Source of the DNA: Flavobacteriales bacterium
Lineage (GTDB): Bacteria; Bacteroidota; Bacteroidia; Flavobacteriales; Flavobacteriaceae
NCBI GenBank assembly: GCA_027061855.1
Contig: JAMOVT010000046.1
Coordinates: forward strand, 1-40,645
Reading direction: 5' to 3'
DNA: 40,645 nt
This document shows positions 1-9,315 of the stretch, in pieces; within the stretch, counting starts at the first letter, position 1; each line of letters begins with the position of its first letter. The notes under the pieces are model-generated. The model did not search any database. It was not told the DNA's origin and saw only the letters and a program-made list of their open reading frames with translations. Position numbers and translations under genes: made by a program.

Positions 1-84
1 GAAGCAGTTCAAGCAGTTCCGGTGGACGAGGAGGACACGGGAGAAGATAAACATTTTAGCATTTATTTTAATTTAAATATATAA
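1..84 (+). CDS. C-terminal end of an unidentified protein (partial)
   Basis: An open frame runs from the window edge to a TAA at 82-84 and gives 27 residues. It is acidic (PVDEEDTGEDK) and ends in an alternating hydrophobic stretch, FSIYFNLNI, which could be a terminal beta-strand. The stop lies 2 bases before the ATG of the FadL-like porin, which suggests co-transcription. Too little is visible to name a family, and chance read-through of a non-coding stretch is not excluded. Confidence 0.45.
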   Translation, partial: EAVQAVPVDEEDTGEDKHFSIYFNLNI

Positions 85-86
85 AT

Positions 87-1628
87 ATGAAAACATATTT
101 TTACAGACTTTTTTTACTTGTATTTTTAGGGTTTACTTTTAACGGATGGTCACAAAATGAAGAAGATGCTTTGCGTTATGCCAGTCAAGAAATATCGGGA
201 ACAGCCCGTTTTACTGCCATGTCCGGTGCGTTTAGTTCTTTGGGCGGAGATTTAAGTGCCATCGGCCTTAACCCTGCCGGTTTAACAACCTTTTCGACCA
301 ATAGAATAACAGGAACTCTCTCTTTTTATAATACGGAAAATACCGCCTCCTATTTTGGAAACTCACATCTTACAGAATACAGTTCTTTTGACGACAATAT
401 TATCAGTATGGATCAATTAGGAGTTGTTTGGGTATATAAATCCAATACCAGTGATTGGAATAAACTCGCTTTCTCACTTAACTATAACAAACAAGCCGAC
501 TATGGTAATCTTGTTCGCATACAAGGAACAAACACCGCGGGAAATTCTGTGGTAAACTATTTTGTCGATCAAGCAAACGGCGTGCAATTAGGAGATATAA
601 AAATCGGAACGGATGAAACAACCGATTTTGTTTATCAATGGTTGGGAGAAAATCTCGGTTTCCAAGCCCAACAAGCATTTTTGGGATATCAAGCTTATAT
701 TATCAATCCGGTAGATGATACTGATGACAATAATGTACTTTACACCCCCAATGCCGACTACAATACCGTATATCATAACAATAAAATTACCACAACGGGC
801 AGCAAAACAAATTTTGATTTAAGCATAGGAGGAACTTACAAAGAAAACTTGCAATTGGGATTCGGTTTGTCCTTGATTAATATCGATTATACCGAAAATA
901 ACACCATTACCGAAGACGGTTACAATGCCTCTTCCGATCTGCAATTTCTCAAATTTAGAAATGTTCTTTATACGGAAGGAAGCGGAGTACAATTAAAATT
1001 CGGAGGTATATATAAATTACCCAACAATTTGAGGCTATCTCTTGCTTACCACACACCGCAATGGATCAAGATAGAAGAATATTTGACTCAGGCTGTTCAT
1101 ACGGAATTCGGCAACGGTGATATCATTGAAGTCAATCCCAATGTGGAAAATGCATTTGCTCCCTACCGGATCATTACTCCCGGAAAATTAATTGCCGGAG
1201 CATCGATGGTTTTAGGGAAAAAAGGCTTAATTTCTGCTGATTATACTTATCAAGATTATTCAAATTTAAGATTTAAAGAAATAGAAGCCGATGTCGACTC
1301 CGATTATTTTGATAATGTAAATAATTATATGAACACTAATTTTCAAGCAGTACACAGTTTTAATCTGGGTGCCGAAATGAAATTAAGTGAACTTAGTTTA
1401 CGCGGAGGAACATTTGTTTCTTCTTCCCCTTACAAGAACTCGGAAACTTTATATGCCAACAAAGGCTATTCTCTTGGAGTGGGTTTTGATTTGGGAGGTA
1501 TTGTCATTGACGGAGCATGGATACATAGTGAAAATGATACCTACCGTACTTTATTGGCACTACCTGATCAAGCGGTAATAAACCAAACAAAAAACAAATT
1601 TTTGATTGGTGTACGTTACGATTTCTAA
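87..1628 (+). CDS. OmpP1/FadL-family outer membrane transport protein
   Basis: A 513-residue outer membrane beta-barrel predicted to let hydrophobic compounds cross the outer membrane. Residues 1-22 form a signal peptide ending near GWSQ. The segment after it, with GTARFTAMSGAFSSLGGD and the NPAG motif, matches the N-terminal hatch region of the OmpP1/FadL family. The rest alternates polar and hydrophobic residues as in a barrel and ends in aromatic Phe (RYDF), as expected for BAM-dependent insertion. Flavobacterial members are often labelled hemin receptor, but nothing here shows haem binding. The gene starts 2 bases after the upstream stop and ends at a symmetrical terminator shared with cysS. 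The family call is firm; the substrate is unknown. Confidence 0.88.
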   Translation: MKTYFYRLFLLVFLGFTFNGWSQNEEDALRYASQEISGTARFTAMSGAFSSLGGDLSAIGLNPAGLTTFSTNRITGTLSFYNTENTASYFGNSHLTEYSSFDDNIISMDQLGVVWVYKSNTSDWNKLAFSLNYNKQADYGNLVRIQGTNTAGNSVVNYFVDQANGVQLGDIKIGTDETTDFVYQWLGENLGFQAQQAFLGYQAYIINPVDDTDDNNVLYTPNADYNTVYHNNKITTTGSKTNFDLSIGGTYKENLQLGFGLSLINIDYTENNTITEDGYNASSDLQFLKFRNVLYTEGSGVQLKFGGIYKLPNNLRLSLAYHTPQWIKIEEYLTQAVHTEFGNGDIIEVNPNVENAFAPYRIITPGKLIAGASMVLGKKGLISADYTYQDYSNLRFKEIEADVDSDYFDNVNNYMNTNFQAVHSFNLGAEMKLSELSLRGGTFVSSSPYKNSETLYANKGYSLGVGFDLGGIVIDGAWIHSENDTYRTLLALPDQAVINQTKNKFLIGVRYDF

Positions 1629-1650
1629 TTATAAAGAGTTTAAAAAAAGA

Positions 1651-1682
1651 AAAAGAGGCTGTCCCGCGGAACAGCCTCTTTT
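1651..1682. terminator. Bidirectional intrinsic terminator between the porin gene and cysS
   Basis: A perfect 12-bp stem (AAAAGAGGCTGT at 1651-1662 and its complement at 1671-1682) encloses an 8-base loop. It has A residues on the left and T residues on the right, so it can act on both convergent transcripts. Confidence 0.9.
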
Positions 1683-1697
1683 GGATTATATAATTTC

Positions 1698-3176
1698 TTA
1701 TTTAAAACTATAAGTAGTTCCGTCTTTTCCGTCTTTTAAAATGACTCCGTATTCGGCAAGTTCATCTCTGATTTTATCAGACAAAGCCCAATTTTTTTCC
1801 GCACGGGCCTGATTTCTCATATCAATCAATAATTGGATAACCTTGTCAAAAGCCTGATTCTTTCCTCCCCCGCTCTCTTGTTGTGATTTATGCAAGCCCA
1901 AAACTTCAAAAGCAAAATCATTAAAAGCTTTTTTCATTTTTTCTTTGTCCTCCTTTGTAATTTGTGCCTTTCCGCTCTTTACTTGGTTTATAAATTTTAC
2001 TCCCTCAAATAAATTGGCAATTAAAATGGGGGTATTAAAATCATCATCCATAGCTTCATATAAGCTTTCAATCCATTGATCTACCTCAAAATCGCTTTTA
2101 CTACCTTCGGGCAATGCATCTATTGAGTCGATGGCTTCCATCAAACGTTTATATCCTTTTTCTGCGGCTTGCAAAGCATCCTCAGATAAATCCAACATAT
2201 TCCTATAATGTGCCTGCAACATAGAAAATCGCACTACTGCCGGGGAATAAGCCTTACTCAAAATCTTATTATTTCCACTGAATATTTCATTAGGCAATAA
2301 ATAATTACCGGTAGATTTTGACATTTTTTTGCCGTTGAGAGTAAGCATATTGGCATGCATCCAATATTTTACCGGGTCCACTTCATTGAGCGTTTTTCCT
2401 TGTGCAATTTCGCATTCGTGATGAGGGAATTTCAAGTCCATTCCGCCTCCGTGAATATCAAATTGTTCTCCTAAATATTTCGTGCTCATTACCGTACATT
2501 CCAAATGCCATCCCGGAAAACCTTCACCCCAGGGACTGGGCCAACGCATGATATGTTGAGGTTTGGCTTTTTTCCATAAAGCAAAATCTTGCGGATTGCG
2601 TTTTTCATCTTGTCCTTCAAGCTCACGGGTATTCGCAATCATTTCTTCGATTCGCCGCCCCGAAAGTTTTCCATAAGTATCTACTTCTTCATTGTATTTT
2701 AACACATCAAAATAAATAGAACCGTTACTTTCATAGGCATAGCCTTTGTCTAAAATTTCCTTGGTTGCTTCTATTTGTTCGATAATATGCCCTGTTGCGG
2801 TAGGTTCTATACTGGGAGGTAAATTATTTACCAAATCGAGGACCCGATGGAAATCAATTGTATATTCTTGTACAATTTCCATAGGTTCCAATTTCTGCAA
2901 ACGGGCTTTTTTGGAAATTTTGTCTTCTTCACTATCGTCTTCCAAGTGGCCGGCATCCGTAATGTTTCGAACATACCGAACCTTATATCCCAAAAATTTT
3001 AGATAGCGATAGATTACATCAAAGGAAATAAAAGTTCGCACATTCCCCAGGTGCACATTACTATAAACCGTAGGACCACATACATACATTCCTATATGTC
3101 CGGGAACAACCGGCACAAAAGTTTCTTTTTTTCCGCTTAGCGAATTATAAATTTGTAATTTATTTCTGATTTCCAT
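1698..3176 (-). CDS. cysS: Cysteinyl-tRNA synthetase
   Basis: This 492-residue class I aminoacyl-tRNA synthetase charges tRNA-Cys with cysteine in the cytoplasm. The HIGH-like motif is HLGN at residues 42-45, next to the zinc ligand Cys33 in YVCGPTVYS. Further zinc ligands lie in WHLECTVMS and in the HHECE segment. The second signature, KMSKS, is near residue 282. The C-terminal part is the helical anticodon-binding domain. The length is normal for the family and ATG is the start. The gene lies 9 bases downstream of folE on the same strand, so the two are probably one transcript. The terminator at 1651-1682 ends it. Confidence 0.97.
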   Translation of the reverse strand: MEIRNKLQIYNSLSGKKETFVPVVPGHIGMYVCGPTVYSNVHLGNVRTFISFDVIYRYLKFLGYKVRYVRNITDAGHLEDDSEEDKISKKARLQKLEPMEIVQEYTIDFHRVLDLVNNLPPSIEPTATGHIIEQIEATKEILDKGYAYESNGSIYFDVLKYNEEVDTYGKLSGRRIEEMIANTRELEGQDEKRNPQDFALWKKAKPQHIMRWPSPWGEGFPGWHLECTVMSTKYLGEQFDIHGGGMDLKFPHHECEIAQGKTLNEVDPVKYWMHANMLTLNGKKMSKSTGNYLLPNEIFSGNNKILSKAYSPAVVRFSMLQAHYRNMLDLSEDALQAAEKGYKRLMEAIDSIDALPEGSKSDFEVDQWIESLYEAMDDDFNTPILIANLFEGVKFINQVKSGKAQITKEDKEKMKKAFNDFAFEVLGLHKSQQESGGGKNQAFDKVIQLLIDMRNQARAEKNWALSDKIRDELAEYGVILKDGKDGTTYSFK

Positions 3177-3185
3177 AAGTTTGGT

Positions 3186-3845
3186 TTAAACGATAAATTT
3201 GGTATCCATTTGTATATAATGAAGAAATTCTTTACGCACCTCGGGATCCTTGAACATTCCGGAATATTCGGCAGTCAAGGTAGAAGAGGTAATATCCTTT
3301 ATCCCACGCGATACTAAGCACATATGCTTGGCATCCACTACCACTGCTACATCTTCGGTATCCAAGGCAATTTTCATCGCATCAAGAATTTGCACGGTAA
3401 GACGTTCCTGTACTTGCGGGCGCCGGGCAAAATAATCCACTATACGGTTAATTTTAGATAATCCGATTACCTTTCCGGTAGATATATAAGCCACATGTGC
3501 TTTCCCGATGATCGGCAAAAGATGATGTTCGCAAGTAGAAAAAACACTGATGTCTTTTTCCACCAGCATTTGGCCGTATTTATATTTGTTGTCAAAAGAA
3601 GAAAGCTTCGGCATATTCTCTGAAGAAAGCCCTTTAAATATTTCTTTAACAAACATTTTTGCTACACGGCGAGGAGTGCCGCTCAAACTGTCATCCTGCA
3701 AATCCAAGCCCAATATATCCAGCACATCCCGCATCTTTTCTTCTATCAATTGCATTTTTTCTTCATCGGGCATTTTTTCGGCATCCGGACGTACGGGAGT
3801 TTTTATATTGGCAAGGAGGTCCTCTATTTTCTTTTTATCTGACAT
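3186..3845 (-). CDS. folE: GTP cyclohydrolase I (type IA)
   Basis: Converts GTP to 7,8-dihydroneopterin triphosphate, the first step of tetrahydrofolate synthesis. I chose the ATG at 3845 (MSDKKK), giving 219 residues; a TTG five codons upstream is less likely. The zinc and active-site motif [10 protein letters not shown] and the second zinc cysteine in HMCLVSRG are intact. [13 protein letters not shown] is the conserved segment that precedes the catalytic core. The first 30 or so residues are charged and variable, as is usual. The gene heads a folE-cysS unit, with a TAATTTTG box about 25 bases upstream. Confidence 0.96.
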   Translation of the reverse strand: MSDKKKIEDLLANIKTPVRPDAEKMPDEEKMQLIEEKMRDVLDILGLDLQDDSLSGTPRRVAKMFVKEIFKGLSSENMPKLSSFDNKYKYGQMLVEKDISVFSTCEHHLLPIIGKAHVAYISTGKVIGLSKINRIVDYFARRPQVQERLTVQILDAMKIALDTEDVAVVVDAKHMCLVSRGIKDITSSTLTAEYSGMFKDPEVRKEFLHYIQMDTKFIV

Positions 3846-3870
3846 AGGTTTCCGTTTCAATTGTAAACCA

Positions 3871-3878
3871 CAAAATTA
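3871..3878 (-). promoter_or_regulatory. Bacteroidota -7 box upstream of folE
   Basis: On the minus strand the sequence reads TAATTTTG, a full match to TAnnTTTG, 25 bases before the chosen folE ATG. No clear -33 TTTG is seen at the right distance, so this rests on the -7 element alone. Confidence 0.5.
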
Positions 3879-3910
3879 CGATTTTTTTAAATAAAAATAT
3901 TTGGTATCTT

Positions 3911-3918
3911 TACCTTTG
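3911..3918 (+). promoter_or_regulatory. Bacteroidota -7 box upstream of ppk2
   Basis: TACCTTTG matches TAnnTTTG and lies 26 bases before the ppk2 ATG. No -33 element is evident. With the box at 3871-3878 it makes a compact divergent promoter region between folE and ppk2. Confidence 0.5.
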
Positions 3919-3944
3919 ATAAATCAACAAATTACGAGCAAAAA

Positions 3945-4826
3945 ATGAAAAAAATTCAAACCAAGGATTTTAAAATCAAACCCGGAAAAAAATTTAATAT
4001 CAAAAAATCTCCGACCAAAATAGATTTGGGAGCAGACAAAAAAGAAATAGAAAACGAATTACGTAAAGTCCGCCGGAAAATTGCCGAACTTCAAACAAAA
4101 ATTTATGCTGCCGGAACACCTGCGGTTTATATTGGCATTCAAGGGATGGATACCGCCGGAAAAGACAGTTTGATCCGTGAGGTTTTTAAGGACATAAACC
4201 CCAGCGGAATAGAAGTGTATGATTTTAAAAAACCAACCCCTTTGGAGCATGCTCATGATTATATATGGAGACATTATATCACACTCCCCGAACGAGGAAA
4301 ATTCGGCATTCATAACCGCACCCATTATGAGGATGTTTTAATTGCTAAAATCCATCCCCAATTGGTTTTGAATCAAAAAATTTACGGCATTGACAAATTG
4401 GAAGATATCGACAATAAATTCTGGAAAAAAAGATACCGTCAAATTCGTGATTTTGAAAAAATCCAGACTGAAAACGGAATGAAAATGTTCAAATTTTTCT
4501 TGCATTTATCCAAAGACGAACAAAAAAACCGGTTCCTACGACGTATTCGAAGAGAGGACAAACAATGGAAATTTAATGCTGCCGACCTCAAAGAACGCGG
4601 GTATTGGGACGATTATCAACAAGCTTATGAAGATGCTATAAATGAAACCACTACTCATTATGCTCCCTGGTATGTAATTCCTGCCGATGACAAACCCACG
4701 GCGCGTTTGATTGTGGCAAAAATATTATTGGAAGAATTAAAAAAACTAAAAGTGGATTTCCCAAAACTTTCCGAAGAAGAAAAATTAAAATTCGAAGAGT
4801 ATAAACAAGCCTTGGAAAATGAATAA
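3945..4826 (+). CDS. ppk2: Polyphosphate kinase 2 family phosphotransferase
   Basis: A 293-residue PPK2-family enzyme that transfers phosphate between inorganic polyphosphate and nucleotides. The Walker A motif GMDTAGKDS lies near residues 67-75, and the Walker B region is NRTHYEDVLI. The lid region RFLRRIRREDKQWKF supplies the basic residues, followed by the PWYVIPADDK segment typical of the family. From memory, the overall pattern is close to the class III PPK2 of Cytophaga hutchinsonii, which phosphorylates both AMP and ADP; the class assignment is inference. The last glycine of the usual GKDG is Ser here. The N-terminus is very lysine-rich. It is a single gene ended by the hairpin at 4847-4878. 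Confidence 0.9.
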   Translation: MKKIQTKDFKIKPGKKFNIKKSPTKIDLGADKKEIENELRKVRRKIAELQTKIYAAGTPAVYIGIQGMDTAGKDSLIREVFKDINPSGIEVYDFKKPTPLEHAHDYIWRHYITLPERGKFGIHNRTHYEDVLIAKIHPQLVLNQKIYGIDKLEDIDNKFWKKRYRQIRDFEKIQTENGMKMFKFFLHLSKDEQKNRFLRRIRREDKQWKFNAADLKERGYWDDYQQAYEDAINETTTHYAPWYVIPADDKPTARLIVAKILLEELKKLKVDFPKLSEEEKLKFEEYKQALENE

Positions 4827-4846
4827 ATTCCCTTTTTACAAATCAT

Positions 4847-4878
4847 AAAAAAACAGGAAGTACCCTTCCTGTTTTTTT
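4847..4878. terminator. Intrinsic terminator after ppk2
   Basis: A perfect 14-bp stem, A7-CAGGAAG with its complement, encloses a 4-base loop (TACC) and ends in seven T residues. It lies 20 bases after the ppk2 stop. Confidence 0.93.
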
Positions 4879-4895
4879 ATTCTCTTTGTATATCC

Positions 4896-4903
4896 TAAAT
4901 TTG
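4896..4903 (+). promoter_or_regulatory. Bacteroidota -7 box upstream of rsmA
   Basis: TAAATTTG fits TAnnTTTG and sits 16 bases before the rsmA ATG, just after the ppk2 terminator. No -33 match is seen, because the upstream sequence is the T-tract of the terminator. Confidence 0.5.
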
Positions 4904-4919
4904 TCAATAAATACATTCT

Positions 4920-5693
4920 ATGGTTACCCCAAAAAAGCATCTCGGCCAACATTTCTTAACCGATTTAAATATCGCAAAAAAGATAGCCTCAACCCTAAAA
5001 GGTGATTCTTATAAAAAAATACTCGAAATAGGTCCCGGTATGGGAGTAATGACGCAATTTCTCTTGGAGCGTAAAGACAAGGATGTGTATGTCAATGAAA
5101 TCGATAAAGAATCCATTGAGTATTTAAAGAAAAATTTTCCCGCTCTAAAAAATAAAATCATAGAAGGAGATTTTCTCAAACTTGATTTGGAAAAAGAATT
5201 TCCCGGCAAAGAAATTGCCGTAACAGGAAATTTTCCTTACAATATTTCTACGCAAATAGTTTTTAAAGTATTGGAAAATAAAGATAAAATTCCTGAATTT
5301 TCGGGAATGTTTCAAAAGGAAGTTTCCGAAAGAATAGCGGCAAAACACGGAAATAAAACCTATGGAATTCTCTCGGTATTGGCCCAAAACTATTATGATG
5401 TCGAATATCTTTTTAGCGTAAGTGAAAAAGTATTTAATCCGCCTCCAAAAGTAAAATCGGGAGTAATCAGGCTTACTCGCAAGGAAAAACAGCCGGACAT
5501 CGAATATGATTTTTTCAAAAAAGTAGTGAAAACCGCTTTTAATCAGCGAAGAAAAACCTTACGGAATAGTTTAAAATCTTATAATTTGTCGGATAATTTA
5601 AAACAAGATAGTATCTTTGCAAAAAGACCGGAACAACTTTCCCCCGAAGATTTTTTGGATTTAGCAAAGAAAATAAAGCATGACATTCGATAA
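4920..5693 (+). CDS. rsmA: 16S rRNA dimethyladenosine transferase
   Basis: RsmA/KsgA dimethylates two adjacent adenosines in the 3'-terminal hairpin of 16S rRNA, a late checkpoint in small-subunit assembly. The 257-residue protein opens with the signature KKHLGQHFL. The S-adenosylmethionine motif [10 protein letters not shown] lies near residues 40-49, and the catalytic NFPY motif (NLPY in many homologues) is near residue 103. The C-terminal helical domain includes [13 protein letters not shown], typical of the family. The last 14 bases overlap mgtE, so the two genes are translationally linked. No key residue is missing. Confidence 0.97.
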   Translation: MVTPKKHLGQHFLTDLNIAKKIASTLKGDSYKKILEIGPGMGVMTQFLLERKDKDVYVNEIDKESIEYLKKNFPALKNKIIEGDFLKLDLEKEFPGKEIAVTGNFPYNISTQIVFKVLENKDKIPEFSGMFQKEVSERIAAKHGNKTYGILSVLAQNYYDVEYLFSVSEKVFNPPPKVKSGVIRLTRKEKQPDIEYDFFKKVVKTAFNQRRKTLRNSLKSYNLSDNLKQDSIFAKRPEQLSPEDFLDLAKKIKHDIR

Positions 5694-7044
5694 AGAACAT
5701 ATTATAGAAGAACTGAAACAGTATATCCGGCAAAAAAACATTTCCGGTATTCGAAAAACCTTGGATGGACTTCATCCTGCGGATATTGCTGAAATACTGG
5801 ATGAGTTGGATTTTGACGATGCTTTATTTATCATTCGTTTATTGGACAGTGAAATCACTGCGGATATTATTGCCGAATTGGACGATGATTTACAAGAAAA
5901 AATTCTTAAACGTCTTTCCGCCAAGGAAATTGCCGAGGAAATTGAAGAATTGGAAACCGATGAAGCAGCAGATATCATCGCCGAGCTTCCCGATCGCAAA
6001 AAAGAAGAGGTAATTTCTCATATCGATGACAAAGAACACGCCAAAGACATTGTCGAATTGCTTCGGTATGATGAAGATACCGCAGGCGGACTGATGGGAA
6101 AAGAATTTATCAAAGTGAATGAAAATTGGAATGTTCTGCGAAGTGTAGCCGAAATGCGGAAACAAGCCGAAGATGTAGAACGAGTTCACACTATTTATGT
6201 AGTGGATGACGATGATATTCTAAAAGGAAGACTTTCCTTAAAAAAACTATTGACTACTTCGACCAAAACCCCCATTAAAGAAGTCTATAACGATAATATC
6301 ATTTCGGTAAAAGTAACCGATCCGGCAGAAGAAGTTGCCCGGGTAATGCAAAAATATAATCTTTTTGTCGTTCCGGTTGTGGATGAACTGGGAACCTTAG
6401 TGGGACAAATCACTTTGGATGATATTGTAGATTTCATCAAAGAAGAAGCGGATAAAGATTACCAAATGGCTGCGGGTCTGTCAGATGAAGTAGAGCATGA
6501 CGATAGCATCATGCAAGTATTGAAAGCACGATTACCTTGGTTGATTGTAGCTCTATTGGGAGGTTTTGCCAGTGTGATTGTATTAAGTGGTTTTGGAAAC
6601 GCGATGAATAAATACGGCACCCTGTTTTTCTTTACTCCTTTGATTGCCGCCACAGCCGGAAATGTCGGAGTTCAATCCTCTGCCATTGTGGTACAAGGAT
6701 TGGCCAATGGGACTCTGAGCGGTTCTTTATGGAAAAGGTTGATAAAGGAAATTACTATAAGCCTGATAAACGGGCTGGTTTTATCCATGATTCTTTTGTT
6801 GATCGGAAAATTTTTACTGGGGCATATTTTAACGGGCTTTGATTTGAAAATGGCTATTACGGTGGCTATTTCTCTTGTAGCTGTTATATTAATGGCTTCA
6901 TTAATAGGCACTTTCGTCCCTCTTTTTCTTCATAAAAAAGGAATTGACCCGGCGGTAGCTACCGGTCCGTTCATTACCACCAGCAATGATATTTTCGGAA
7001 TTTATATTTTCTTTACCATTGCCAAATTGATATTAGGTTTCTAA
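5680..7044 (+). CDS. mgtE: MgtE-family magnesium transporter
   Basis: A 454-residue inner membrane Mg2+ channel/transporter. Residues up to about 130 form the acidic superhelical N domain. Two CBS domains follow at roughly 130-260, ending in [14 protein letters not shown], which is the position of the plug helix. About five membrane segments lie between 275 and 454. The pore signature appears as [20 protein letters not shown]. The many acidic residues of the N and CBS domains are known in this family to sense cytosolic Mg2+. The gene overlaps rsmA by 14 bases and ends at a hairpin. Confidence 0.95.
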   Translation: MTFDKEHIIEELKQYIRQKNISGIRKTLDGLHPADIAEILDELDFDDALFIIRLLDSEITADIIAELDDDLQEKILKRLSAKEIAEEIEELETDEAADIIAELPDRKKEEVISHIDDKEHAKDIVELLRYDEDTAGGLMGKEFIKVNENWNVLRSVAEMRKQAEDVERVHTIYVVDDDDILKGRLSLKKLLTTSTKTPIKEVYNDNIISVKVTDPAEEVARVMQKYNLFVVPVVDELGTLVGQITLDDIVDFIKEEADKDYQMAAGLSDEVEHDDSIMQVLKARLPWLIVALLGGFASVIVLSGFGNAMNKYGTLFFFTPLIAATAGNVGVQSSAIVVQGLANGTLSGSLWKRLIKEITISLINGLVLSMILLLIGKFLLGHILTGFDLKMAITVAISLVAVILMASLIGTFVPLFLHKKGIDPAVATGPFITTSNDIFGIYIFFTIAKLILGF

Positions 7045-7060
7045 TCGTGTTCAAAAATAT

Positions 7061-7096
7061 AAAAGGTTCGTTTTTCTACAAAACGAACCCCTTTTA
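7061..7096. terminator. Bidirectional terminator between mgtE and the HHH protein gene
   Basis: GGTTCGTTTT at 7065-7074 pairs with AAAACGAACC at 7080-7089. Outer A and T runs add pairs after a two-C bulge. The hairpin lies between convergent genes and has A and T tracts on either side. Confidence 0.8.
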
Positions 7097-7123
7097 ATAA
7101 ATATTTATTTGGATTTTTCTTTC

Positions 7124-7690
7124 TCAGGATCTTCTCCCTCCTTTTAATTCATCTTGCCATTTTTCCAATTCTTCCCATTTGCCTTGTGCTGCCAAGCGAG
7201 CTTGCTCAGGCCAGGTTTCGGGATTATGCATTTTATATCTCGGTCCAGCTTTTTCAAGAATAATTCTGATTTCTTCTACGGCAGTATTGGCCAAATCATC
7301 CCAAGTAAAAATTTCTTCGGCATATAATAACTGTTCGATTTTAGGACCTATTCCTTCTACTTTTTTCAAATCTTCTTTGACGTTTTTTTTCTTTGTTTGG
7401 AACTCATTTACTACTCTTAAAGCCGTGCTCTTTGAAGAAGACTCTTCTACCTCTTTACAACATGCTTGGTATTGTTTTTCTAAAAGCACATATTGTTTTT
7501 CCAATTGCTTGTATTTGTCTTCCCAAAGATTTCCTTCTTGCACTTTGTCTTCCGACAAAAATTTTCTCAATAAATACCCCAAAATAAAAGCTACCAGGAG
7601 CATTACAATTATCTCTACGGTGGCTGTTCCTTTTCCATAGGAATCAGCTGCACTAAACAAACCGCTTGCTAAAATTTGCATATTATTCAT
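7124..7690 (-). CDS. Membrane-anchored helix-hairpin-helix protein
   Basis: A 188-residue protein of unproven function. One hydrophobic helix (about residues 24-43) is followed by a lysine- and glutamate-rich coiled-coil stretch (about 50-105). The C-terminal domain carries LKKVEGIGPKIEQLL, a helix-hairpin-helix of the type seen in DNA- or RNA-binding proteins, then HNPETWPEQARLAAQGKW. From memory, a similar module occurs at the C-terminus of ribosomal protein L21 in some Bacteroidota, so an RNA- or protein-binding role is as likely as DNA binding. It follows the OmpA-domain gene by 8 bases. A second ATG three codons inside (MQIL) is an alternative start. Confidence 0.75.
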   Translation of the reverse strand: MNNMQILASGLFSAADSYGKGTATVEIIVMLLVAFILGYLLRKFLSEDKVQEGNLWEDKYKQLEKQYVLLEKQYQACCKEVEESSSKSTALRVVNEFQTKKKNVKEDLKKVEGIGPKIEQLLYAEEIFTWDDLANTAVEEIRIILEKAGPRYKMHNPETWPEQARLAAQGKWEELEKWQDELKGGRRS

Positions 7691-7698
7691 AGTTATAG

Positions 7699-8553
7699 TT
7701 ATTTGATTATTTTAATTTCTACCCGTCTGTTTTGCTGACGTCCTTTTTCGGTTTTATTATCGGCTACCGGTTCGGATTCCCCTTTTGCCAATATTTCTAT
7801 TTGTTGAGGACGTACACCTTTATTGACCAAAACGGATTTAATACGATCCGCCCGTTTTTGGGAAAGTTTTAAATTACTTGCCTCGCTTCCAGTATCATCG
7901 GTATGACCTGTAATTTGGATTTTCATATCCGGATTTTCTTTTAATTCCGTGGCCAATTCATCCAGATAATCGGCTCTTTCTTTGATATTAATTTCTTGAT
8001 TGGAATTATAAGGGAAATAAATCAGCACGGTTCCCGGCATCTCTTCTTTGACATAATCGTTATAGGTTTTCCATTGATAAACACCATTAATGGCAGATAT
8101 ATATTCACCCTCTTGACGGTCTTCCAATAATTTGGAGTCTGTCCTTATTAAAGAGGTATCTATCTCCTTTGAGAGTAATCGTTTTAGAGACTCGGCACGT
8201 GCCATACCTAAATTATCGTAGCCTTCGGGAGTTTTTTCCCATGCATAATAAGGGCCGTAAATAAACAGTTTTTTTCCTTCTTTTTGAAGTTCTTTAATCG
8301 ATTTGACTTCCGCCTTCCATTGAAGACTGTCTTCGATCACCGGTCGGACACTATTTTTTTCAAAATAGACAAAATCTTTGGTTTCCTCAGGTGTTTCCAA
8401 GGGAATTTCTTCTTCTACTGAAATTTCTCTTTCCACAAGCTCTTCTTTTTGTTGCGGAGCGCAAAATCCTTTAATTTTACATACATACCAATAGGTACTT
8501 CCGGCTCCCCAAAGAAAAAACAGTCCCAGGATAAGCCAAACTCTTTTTTTCAT
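7699..8553 (-). CDS. OmpA-domain protein with N-terminal membrane anchor
   Basis: A 284-residue protein predicted to bind peptidoglycan from the periplasm. The N-terminus KKRVWLILGLFFLWGAG is a signal anchor with no clear cleavage site or lipobox, and it is followed by a Cys pair (YVCKIKGFC). A middle part of about 130 residues of unknown fold precedes the C-terminal OmpA domain (about 170-284), which has [21 protein letters not shown] and QQNRRVEIKI, the usual diaminopimelate-binding elements. It is the first gene of a two-gene unit with the helix-hairpin-helix protein. It may be an inner membrane protein that reaches the cell wall rather than an outer membrane porin; this topology is inferred. 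Confidence 0.85.
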   Translation of the reverse strand: MKKRVWLILGLFFLWGAGSTYWYVCKIKGFCAPQQKEELVEREISVEEEIPLETPEETKDFVYFEKNSVRPVIEDSLQWKAEVKSIKELQKEGKKLFIYGPYYAWEKTPEGYDNLGMARAESLKRLLSKEIDTSLIRTDSKLLEDRQEGEYISAINGVYQWKTYNDYVKEEMPGTVLIYFPYNSNQEINIKERADYLDELATELKENPDMKIQITGHTDDTGSEASNLKLSQKRADRIKSVLVNKGVRPQQIEILAKGESEPVADNKTEKGRQQNRRVEIKIIK

Positions 8554-8657
8554 AATTGAGATATTTTAGATAAAATTTTATAATGTAGTTAAAAAATTAT
8601 GGTTATACTTGGTAAATATAACAAAAAAATTAATATTTTAAAAAGCCTGAGATTTTG

Positions 8658-8665
8658 TAAGTTTG
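8658..8665 (+). promoter_or_regulatory. -7 box immediately before aat, suggesting a leaderless transcript
   Basis: TAAGTTTG matches TAnnTTTG and ends only 4 bases before the aat ATG at 8670. Transcription in Bacteroidota starts several bases after this box, so the start site would fall on or beside the ATG. No -33 element is clear. Confidence 0.45.
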
Positions 8666-8669
8666 CATC

Positions 8670-9311
8670 ATGTATTTTATTCCCGAAGACATACTGGAAT
8701 TCCCTCCGGTTTTTTTAGCAAACAGTCAAGGTTTATTAGGCTTTGGCGGAGATTTGTCTATCGAAAGATTACAATTGGCTTATAGTCAAGGGATTTTTCC
8801 ATGGTATGCAAAAGGGGAAGAAATTTTATGGTGGGCTCCCGACCCGCGAATGGTATTATTTCCATCAGAGGTGAAGATTTCCAAGAGCATGCGTTCATTG
8901 ATACGTAAAAATAAGTATAGAATTACCGAAGATCAAGCTTTTGAACAAGTAATAAAAAACTGTGCATTAACGGATCAAAGAAATGGAAAGGACAGTTGGT
9001 TACACGAAGATATGATAGAAGCTTACACCCGTCTTCATCATGAAGGATATGCACATTCGGTTGAAGTTTGGAATCAAAAAGACGAACTGGTGGGAGGATT
9101 ATATACAGTTCAAGTAAATCCGAATGTTATCTCGGGAGAAAGCATGTTTCATTTGGAATCTAACACTTCTAAATTGGCTTTTATCTATCTGGCTCAAAAA
9201 GCTGAAAAAGAGGAAGTAAAAGTTATTGATTGCCAAATATACACCCCGCATTTGGCAAGTCTGGGAGCACGTGAAATTCCCCGTGATATTTTTATGCATT
9301 TTTATAAATAA
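8670..9311 (+). CDS. aat: Leucyl/phenylalanyl-tRNA-protein transferase
   Basis: Aat attaches Leu or Phe from charged tRNA to proteins with N-terminal Arg or Lys, creating an N-degron for ClpS-ClpAP. The 213 residues align along the whole family: LGFGGDLSIERLQLAYSQGIFPW, then ILWWAPDPRMVLFP, then YAHSVEVW, GESMFH and the C-terminal DCQIYTPHLASLGAREIPR. The first Met, MYFIPEDILEFPP, is the natural start because the family motif begins soon after it. The aminotransferase gene follows after 4 bases. All recognised family blocks are intact. Confidence 0.96.
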   Translation: MYFIPEDILEFPPVFLANSQGLLGFGGDLSIERLQLAYSQGIFPWYAKGEEILWWAPDPRMVLFPSEVKISKSMRSLIRKNKYRITEDQAFEQVIKNCALTDQRNGKDSWLHEDMIEAYTRLHHEGYAHSVEVWNQKDELVGGLYTVQVNPNVISGESMFHLESNTSKLAFIYLAQKAEKEEVKVIDCQIYTPHLASLGAREIPRDIFMHFYK

Positions 9312-9315
9312 AGAA

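Noticed and set aside
3846-3860. TTG start for folE five codons upstream
   Set aside because: The ATG at 3845 is a better start, and the added residues are not part of the family.
9226-9315. Longer N-terminus for the class III aminotransferase
   Set aside because: The extra 30 codons overlap aat, and the ATG at 9316 gives the normal family N-terminus.
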